From Sorghum bicolor (taxonomy: Eukaryota > Streptophyta > Magnoliopsida > Poales > Poaceae): a stretch of DNA of 64,000 nt. The DNA is taken from contig NC_012870.2 in assembly GCF_000003195.3 (NCBI RefSeq), positions 22,498,501 through 22,562,500 on the forward strand, in the 5' to 3' direction. Both the position numbers and the translations under genes were made by a program. This document shows, piece by piece, positions 57,409 to 64,000 of the stretch (within the stretch, counting starts at the first letter, position 1; each line of letters starts with the position of its first letter). The notes beneath the pieces were generated by a model. That model saw only the letters and a list, made by a program, of their open reading frames with translations, ran no database searches and was not told the DNA's origin.

Positions 57409-60400
57409 CTAGGGGTAGAATCGACGTAGCTGTTCGATGTTCCATGCGTTGGTGAGAATTACCCCCTTTTCGTCCGCCATCTTGTACGTTCCCGGCTTCA
57501 GGACCTCGGCCACCACGTACGGACCTTCCCAAGGCGGAGTCAGCTTGTGGCGTCCCTGATTGCTTTGCCGGCGTCGTAGGACTAGGTCGCCCACGTTGAG
57601 GTCCCTCTTGCGCACATGCTTGTCGTGGTAGCGTCGAAGCCTTTGCTGATATCTGGCAGAGTTGAGGAGGGCCATGTCTCTAGCCTCCTCAAGTTGGTCG
57701 ACCGCGTTTTCTTGAGTCTCTTTGTTCGATTGCTCGTTGTAGGCCTTGAGTCGAGGTGACCCATACTCGAGGTCTGTGGGGAGGATAGCCTCAGAGCCGT
57801 AGATCATGAAGAACGGGGTGTATTTTGTGGCCCTGCTTGGTGTTGTCCTAAGGCTCCATAGGACTGAGGAAAGCTCCTCGACCCATTTTTTGCCGAATTT
57901 CTTCAATCGATTGTAGATCCTTGGCTTGAGTCCTTGCAAAATCATGCCGTTGGCACGCTCGACTTGGCCGTTAGTTCGAGGATGGGCTACTGCAGACCAG
58001 TTCACACGGATGTGATGCCGATCGCAGAAGTCCAAGAACTTTTTGCCGGTGAACTGGGTGCCGTTGTCGGTGATGATGACATTGGGGATCCCAAACCAAT
58101 GGATGATGTCGGTGAAGAAAAGGACGGCCTGCTCGGAGCGGATGTTGGTGATGGGTCGAGCCTCGATCCATTTGGAGAACTTGTCAATGGCCACCAGCAA
58201 ATGGGTGAATCCTCCTTTCGCCTTTTGTAGAGGTCCTACTAAATCGAGCCCCCACACCGCAAACGGCCAGGTAATGGGGATCATCTGAAGAGCGTGGGCA
58301 GGCAGATGCGTCTGCTTGGCGTAGAACTGACACCCGTGACATGACCGTACGAGCTCGATGGCGTCCGCCACGGCCGTTGGCCAGTAGAAGCCTTGTCGAA
58401 AAGCGTTCCCTACAAGGGTCCGTGGAGCGGCGTGGTGACCGCAAGCCCCCGAGTGCAGGTCATCGAGGAGTTTTCGGCCTTCTTCCACGGTGATGCAACG
58501 TTGTAAGACCCCCGTCGGGCTCCGTCGATATAGCTCGTTGTCTTCGCCATAGATCACATATGATTTGGCCCGTCGAGCGATACGACGAGCTTCTGACCTG
58601 TCTTCTGGCAACTCGCCGCGGATAAGGCAGTCGAGGAACGGTGTGCGCCAATCGAATGGTCAACCTGGTCGTCGTTCTATCTCCATCATCTCTTCCACCA
58701 TCAAGAGCGTATCGACAGCATTGGTTGGTTGGGCGGTAGTGGCGTCGACGCCAGCCCCCGTGCCTAGGTCGACGGATGGCTCGTGAAGATCTTTTGAGAA
58801 TGCATCAGGCAGCACCGTGCCTCTGGTCGATGCGATCTTGGCGAGTTCGTCGGCTGCCTCGTTGTAGCGTCGAGCGACATGGACAAGCTCGAGACCGTGG
58901 AACCTGTCCTCGAGTCGACGGACCTCCTTGCAGTACGCTTCCATTTTTGGGTCGTGGCAGCTCGAGGTTTTCATTACTTGGTCGATGACGAGTTGGGAGT
59001 CACCTCAGACGTCGAGGCGTCGGACTCCTAACTCGATAGCGATCTTGAGACCATTGACGAGGGCCTCATATTCTGCGACATTGTTAGATGCGGCAAAATG
59101 AATCCTGATTACGTACCTCATGTGGACGCCCAAGGGTGAGATGAACAGCAGGCCGGCTCCGGCTCCAGTTTTCATGAGTGACCCATCGAAATACATCGTC
59201 CATAGTTCTGCCTGGACCTGGGTCGGGGGGAGCTGGGTGTCCGTCCATTCTGCGATGAAGTCTACCAGGGCCTGCGATTTGATGGCCTTGCGAGGCGCAT
59301 AAGTGAGAGTCTCACTCATGAGCTCGACCGACCATTTTGCTATTCTTCCCGTGGCTTCTTTGCTCTGGATTATTTCTCCTAAAGGAAAAGACGAGACCAC
59401 CGTGATGGGGTGGCCAAGGAAGTAATGCTGCAGCTTGCGACGGGCAAGGATTACAGCATAAATCAGCTTCTGGATTTGGGGATAACGTGCTTTGGTCTCC
59501 GAAAGCACCTCGCTGACGAAATATACTGGCCTCTGAATCGGTAACGCATGTCCCTCCTCCTGCCTCTCGACCACCACCGCCGCGCTGACGACCTGGGTCG
59601 TCGACGCGACGTAGAGGAGCAGCGGCTCTGCAGGTTGAGGTGGAACCAGGACTGGTGCCGAGGTCAGCGTCTTCTTCAGCCTTTCGAGTGCTTCCTCGGC
59701 CTCGGGGTTCCAAGAAAAGCGCTCGACCTTCTTTAGGAGTCGATATAATGGTAATGCCTTTTCTCCTAGTCTCGAGATGAAACGGCTCAGAGCCGCCAGG
59801 CACCCCGTGACTCTCTGTACACCCTTGATGTCTCGGATCGGCCCCATTTTCGTGATGGCCGAGACTTTCTCGGGGTTGGCCTCGATGCCGCGCTGCGAAA
59901 CGATGTATCCTAGGAGCATGCCTCGAGGCACACCGAAAACGCACTTCTCGGGATTGAGCTTGATCCGGCTGGTGCGTAGGCAGCTAAAGGCAATCTCGAG
60001 GTCTTGGATCAGGTCTCCTCGTCGCTTTGACTTGACGACAATGTCGTCGACGTAGGCCTCGACCGTTGACCCTATATGTTCGCCAAATACGTGGAGCATG
60101 CAACGTTGATACGTGGCTCCCGCGTTTCGAAGCCCAAATGGCATGGTCACGTAGCAATACATCCCAAAAGGCGTGATGAAAGAGGTCGCGAGCTGGTCGG
60201 ACTCCTTCATTTTTATTTGGTGGTAACCAGAATATGCATCAAGGAAATAAAGGGTTTCACATCCCGCGGTAGAATCGACAATCTGATCAATGCGTGGCAA
60301 TGGAAAGGGAATTTTTGGACATGCTTTATTCAGACTAGTATAATCGACACACATCCTCATTTTCCCATTCTTTTTCTTAACTAATACAGGGTTTGCTAAC

Positions 60401-60636
60401 CAGTCAGGATGATGAACCTCCTTGATGAATCCGGCCGTCAAAAGCTTGTGGACTTCCTCGCCAATGATCTTGCGCTTCTCCTCATCGAATCGGCGCAACC
60501 GCTGCTTCACTGGCTTGGAACCGGCTCGAATCTCCAAGGAGTGCTCGGCGACTTCCCTCGGTATGCCTGGCATGTCCGAGGGACTCCATGCAAACATATC
60601 AGCATTTGCACGGAGAAAGTCGACGAGCACGGCTTC
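57409..60636 (-). pseudogene. Tat-like pol: reverse transcriptase, two RNase H domains, integrase
   Basis: This continues the gag frame after the TAG at 60637. Reverse transcriptase: FIKEVHHPDWLANPV, RMCVDYTSLNKACPK, LDAYSGYHQI, catalytic AYVDDIVVKS. The gypsy RNase H region follows (YVASTTQVVSAAVV, where the usual catalytic Asp appears degenerate), then a second, plant/archaeal-type RNase H (MYFDGSLMKTGAGAG, NNVAEYEALVNGL). That domain is cut by a TGA at 59005-59007 (probable CGA) before DSQLVIDQV. Another TGA at 58660 precedes integrase. Integrase at 58611-57409 has the zinc region (CGHHAAPRTL, CHGCQFYAK), DDE motifs WGLDLVGP, ITDNGTQF and GQVERANG, and the tail PPWEGPYVV. It ends at 57409. 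Confidence 0.9.
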
Positions 60637-63600
60637 CTATTTGGGGTCGAGGTCGGCGCTGATCGTCAGCACTTTGCCGTCGGAGTTGTTGGGGTCGAGC
60701 GGGATCTTCTTGGTTCCTTCCGCCGCCTCGAAGCTGCCCGCATGACGCTTAGGCTCTGGAGCCTCAGCGGCCATGGCCTCGAGCTTTGCAACGAGCTCGG
60801 TGGAGCTCTCGACCGCCTCCCCGTACTCGACGCACTCGACGTCGCACTCGTACGCGTGCTCGAAGGAGGAACTGACAGTGATGACGCCTTTGGGACCAGG
60901 CATCTTCAGCTTCAAGTAGGTGTAGTTGGGTATAGCCATGAACTTGGCGTAGCCCGGGCGCCCGATGATGGCGTGGTACGTGCCTCGGAACCCAACCACC
61001 TCAAAGGTGAGGGTCTCCTTCCTGAAGTTGGCCGCTGGGCCGAAGCAGACCGGTAGGTCAATTCGACCTACTGGCAGTGCCTTTTTCCCTAGCACGACGC
61101 CATGGAAACCGCCGGCGCTTGGCTGGAGGCGTCCTCTATCGATGCCGAGGAGGTCGAGGGTCTCGAGGTAGATGATGTTGAGGCTGCTGCCACCATCCAT
61201 CAGCACTTTCGAGAGTCGGGTGTTGACGATGATGGGGTCGACGACGAGCGGGTAGACGCCTGGGGCGACTACCTTGTCGGGGTGGTCCTCTCGGTCGAAA
61301 GTGATAGGAGTGCTTAACCAGCTAAGGTACTGGGGCACCGCCATTCTTGCCGCAAAGACTTCGCGACGCTCCCTTTTGCGCTGCCTCATGGTTAATTGAG
61401 TCGAGGGCCCGCCATAGATCATGTAGCAGTCGTGGACGGCGGGGAAGCCGTCGTCATCTTTGTTGTCCTCCTTGCTGCCAGCCTTCTCTTTCTTGGAGTC
61501 ATCACGCGTATCTTTTTTGAACCCCTGACCGTCGAAACGCTTTCTCAGCATACGACAGTCCTTGAGCTTGTGGTTGGCGCCTCCCTTATGGTAAGGGCAC
61601 GGCTCCTCCAACATCTTGTCAAAGATGCCTCCATCCGGAGGGCCTCGAGGCTTCTTTCGATCCATGGCGGCGACAAGGTTGTCATCGGAATCTTCCCGGT
61701 GGAACTGCCGCACTTTCTGCTTCTTTTTATTTTTCTTGAGGCCTCGACTGGGGGTCCCATCTTCGTCGATGGGCTGCTTGCCTTTTCTTCCTTCTGAGCT
61801 GAAGAAGGCGCCGACTGCCTCCTCCCCTGCCGCGTAGTTGGCTACTACGTCCATCAGCTCGTCGACGGTCTGAGGTCGATTGCGACCTAATTCCCGCACC
61901 AAGTCTCGACTGGTGGTGCCCGAGACAAACGCCAAGATGACGTCGTGGTCAGGGATGTGCGGCAGCTCAGTGCGCTGCTTCGAGAAGCGTCGAGCATACT
62001 CCCGAAGAGTTTCTCCCGACTTCTGCTTGCACTTGCTGAGGTCCCACGAGTTCCCTGGCCGTATGTAGGTCCCTTTGAAGTTACCCTCGAAGACTCTGAC
62101 CAGATCAACCCAGTTGTGGATCTGATTGGCAGGGAGTTCCTCGAGCCATCGACGGGCGGTGTCGGAGAGGAAAAGGGGTAGCTGTCTGATGATGGCTCGA
62201 TCATCACCTCGAGCGCCACCTAGCTGACAGGCCAGCCTGAAGTCGGCCAGCCAGAACTCTGGTTTGGTCTCTCCATTGTACTTCGCGATGCTCGTCGGGG
62301 GTCGAAATGGATTGGGCAGGGGCGTGCTGCGGATCGCCCTGCTGAACACCCGTGGGCCTGGTGGCTCGGGGGCCACCCGGTCCTCGTCGCTGTCGTATCT
62401 CCCACCGCGATGCGCGCTATAACCGCGCTCTTCCGCGTCTCTGTGCCGGCGGCGTCGATTTTCTTTGATGTCGTGCCGCGCGTCGTGTCGACGTTGATTG
62501 TCGACGGGGAGGATGAGAGCGGTCTTTCTATCTCGAGGGGGAGGTTGTTGATGGACTGACACCTCCTCTTCGTTTAGAGGCTGTTCGTCGCGCTTCTCTG
62601 TGGCAGCTCCTCGTCGTCGAGACGCCGAACTTTCGGCTTGTTGAACCGCCGCCACCTGGAGCAATGTCTGTACCTCATCTCGAATGCGTCGGGCCTGGGA
62701 ATTCGACGGCTCGGGCATGTTACGTAGCAGCATCGTCGCTGCCACTACATTCTGGCCTGCTCGAGGGAAACGGCTGACAGGTTGCTCTGGCTCTGCGTCG
62801 CCGACGATCTGTCGATGTACATCTCGAGCGCGTCTGCGGACACTTCCACCCGGCGGGTAGGGCAGGTCTTGCTCGAGGATTTGCTCGAGCAGGACGAGGC
62901 GCTCGCGGTCTTCGTCGAGCTTCATCTTGAGCTCCCGCAGCTGCGCGAGCTGCGCGGTTCTGTCTTCCTGAGGAGGGGGATCGACCTGTCCGTCGTTCCC
63001 AGGCGTCCTGGGGTCTTCTCACGCCGCGGGGGCTCGACCACCCGCAGCAGCATCCCGTGTCTCGTCAGTAGTTTCTACCGCCCCGTCGATGTGATAGCAT
63101 TCCCTCGTAGGGTCATAGCTATCTGTCTCGGAGTCGGAGTCCGGTTCGGCGGCGTAGGAACACCCACGTCCTTCCTCCAGCAATCGTTGCCTGAGGGAGG
63201 TGATCGAGTATCGTCCGGGGCCTAGACGACGGAGGCCTTGTACTCGGGAAAGGTCCGGCAGCTCGGACGCCGGCCGCCGCGCTTCAGAGCTACGTGGGAG
63301 GACCATTGGTCTTTCTACGTACGTCTGGGCGTTTGGGCATATCGCCCTGGCGAGCGACGTCGCGGCGTTGTCCAATCCGAATGGCAGTGCCGCTCCTGGA
63401 GAGAACAACCCGTGTGGAAGTAGCCTAGCTGCGGTGGGGGAGAGCGCGCGAGACGCGTCCCCTCCCGTCGTCGCGCGGTGCTGAGTCGTCGCGCTTGTTG
63501 CTCCGTCACACGGTGCTGCCGACTTGTGGCCTACGTCCTGCCTCGCACGAGTTGTTGGTCGTGCTGAAGCAGAGGGGCCGCGGTGGTGCTGTCCGCGCCT

Positions 63601-63789
63601 CTTCTTAGGCGGGGAGGCGTGGTGGTGAGGGCGTCTCGGGGCCTTCAACCGTGCTGGCGTAACGCGGGCTCCTCCTGGTCCTTTGACTGAGAGCAAGATC
63701 ATGTCGTAGCCGGAGCCCGTAGACATGAACTCGAGACTCCCAAACCAAATCACCGTGGAGCGCGGAAACGGCGAGGCAAGAGTAGCCAT
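60637..63789 (-). pseudogene. Tat-like gag and protease
   Basis: The likely ATG is at 63789 (MATLASPFPRST). The frame has a TGA at 63019-63021 in an Arg-rich stretch (probable CGA), then is open for 762 codons from 62925 to a TAG at 60637-60639 (probable CAG). Gag contains a capsid region with FWLADFRLACQLGG, RRWLEELPANQI and LREYARRFSKQRTELP, a basic stretch, and a degenerate zinc-binding region (CPYHKGGANHKLKDC). The protease follows with LMDGGSSLNIIY (Asp-Gly-Gly form of the active site) and IIGRPGYAKFM. Gag would package the RNA and the protease would process the polyprotein. Confidence 0.88.
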
Positions 63790-63827
63790 CCGGAAAGGAG
63801 TGGGAAATCGATGAAAAACACGCAGGA

Positions 63828-63845
63828 CCCCTACCTGGCGCGCCA
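63828..63845 (-). promoter_or_regulatory. Primer-binding site of the Tat-like element
   Basis: The minus strand reads TGGCGCGCCAGGTAGGGG, two bases from the 5' LTR. Sites of this form are typical of Tat-lineage elements of grasses. I do not assign the tRNA with certainty. Confidence 0.75.
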
Positions 63846-63847
63846 AC

Positions 63848-64000
63848 TGTCGGTGTTTTCCCCCGGGGGGTCACACCAACGAGTAAATTTGTATGCGTGC
63901 TCCCTTTCCCGGATGGTGATGCAAGAAGACACAGAGATTTATCCTGGTTCGGGCAAGAGAAGGCCCTACGTCCAGCGGGGGGAGAGAGTTTGTATTATCT
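63848..64000 (-). repeat. 5' LTR of the Tat-like element (first 153 bp in window)
   Basis: TGTCGGTGTTTTCCCCCGGGG and the following 130 bp match 50608-50760 almost base for base (for example CTCCCTTTCC versus CTCTCTTTCC). The rest is outside the window. The high identity suggests a recent insertion. Confidence 0.9.

Larger units (their letters stand above)
50608..64000 (-). mobile_element. Tat-like Ty3/gypsy retrotransposon with an antisense spliced gene (right LTR truncated by window)
   Basis: The left LTR starts TG(C)CGGTGTTTTCCCCC at 50608; the right LTR starts with the same sequence at 63848 and runs off the window. gag-pol is on the minus strand in gypsy order with integrase last. A second RNase H-like domain (WTMYFDGS ... 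AEYEALVNGL) after the usual gypsy RNase H is the hallmark of the Tat lineage, as is an extra ORF between pol and the 3' LTR. It has inserted into the copia-2 integrase. The left flank is AATTG; the right duplication should be found about 1 kb beyond the window. Confidence 0.92.

Overview
This window is plant nuclear DNA, almost certainly from a grass. The evidence is dense nested LTR retrotransposons, CACTA, Stowaway and Tourist-type DNA elements, and a glycine-rich cell-wall-type gene with plant TATA and poly(A) signals. The palindromic GC-rich motifs in the two Sirevirus-type copia LTRs suggest a panicoid grass, but the species cannot be named from sequence alone. Only one gene looks like an intact host gene, at 28309-28899. 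Everything else is transposon-derived.

Layout. 1-3524: old intergenic DNA with a Tourist-like MITE, a Stowaway MITE, a CACTA-like terminus and an ankyrin-repeat gene fragment. 3525-14269: a complete but mutated Ty1/copia (Sirevirus-type) element on the minus strand, with TSD CCACC and two 1583-bp LTRs. 15087-15566: a 480-bp foldback hairpin. 15852-27386: an 11.5-kb non-autonomous CACTA element with TSD AAC, whose interior is mostly a ~677-bp satellite array. 28239-28983: the glycine-rich protein gene. 29760-32236: two degraded LINE fragments, the second cut by an LTR fragment at 32237. That fragment is cut in turn by a second Sirevirus-type copia element (minus strand, from 32964), which is itself interrupted twice: by a complete Athila-like gypsy element (38168-47531, TSD GTCAC) and, in its integrase region, by a Tat-like gypsy element (50608 to beyond the window end).

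How the parts work together. All four LTR elements carry gag-pol on the minus strand, broken by stop codons that mostly read as C-to-T decay of CGA, CAG or CAA codons. Each also carries an extra reading frame between pol and the 3' LTR. In the two copia elements and the Athila-like element this extra frame is in sense orientation. It is preceded by its own TATA-like box and by a copy of the short palindromic motif cluster that otherwise sits in that element's LTR upstream of the LTR TATA box. In both copia elements a well-formed ~100-nt leader intron lies just before the start codon. In the Tat-like element the extra frame is antisense: a TATA box followed by six exons that join in frame into 1310 codons. 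The recurring 'private promoter for the 3' extra gene' is the most interesting structure in the window. It is inferred from sequence and untested.
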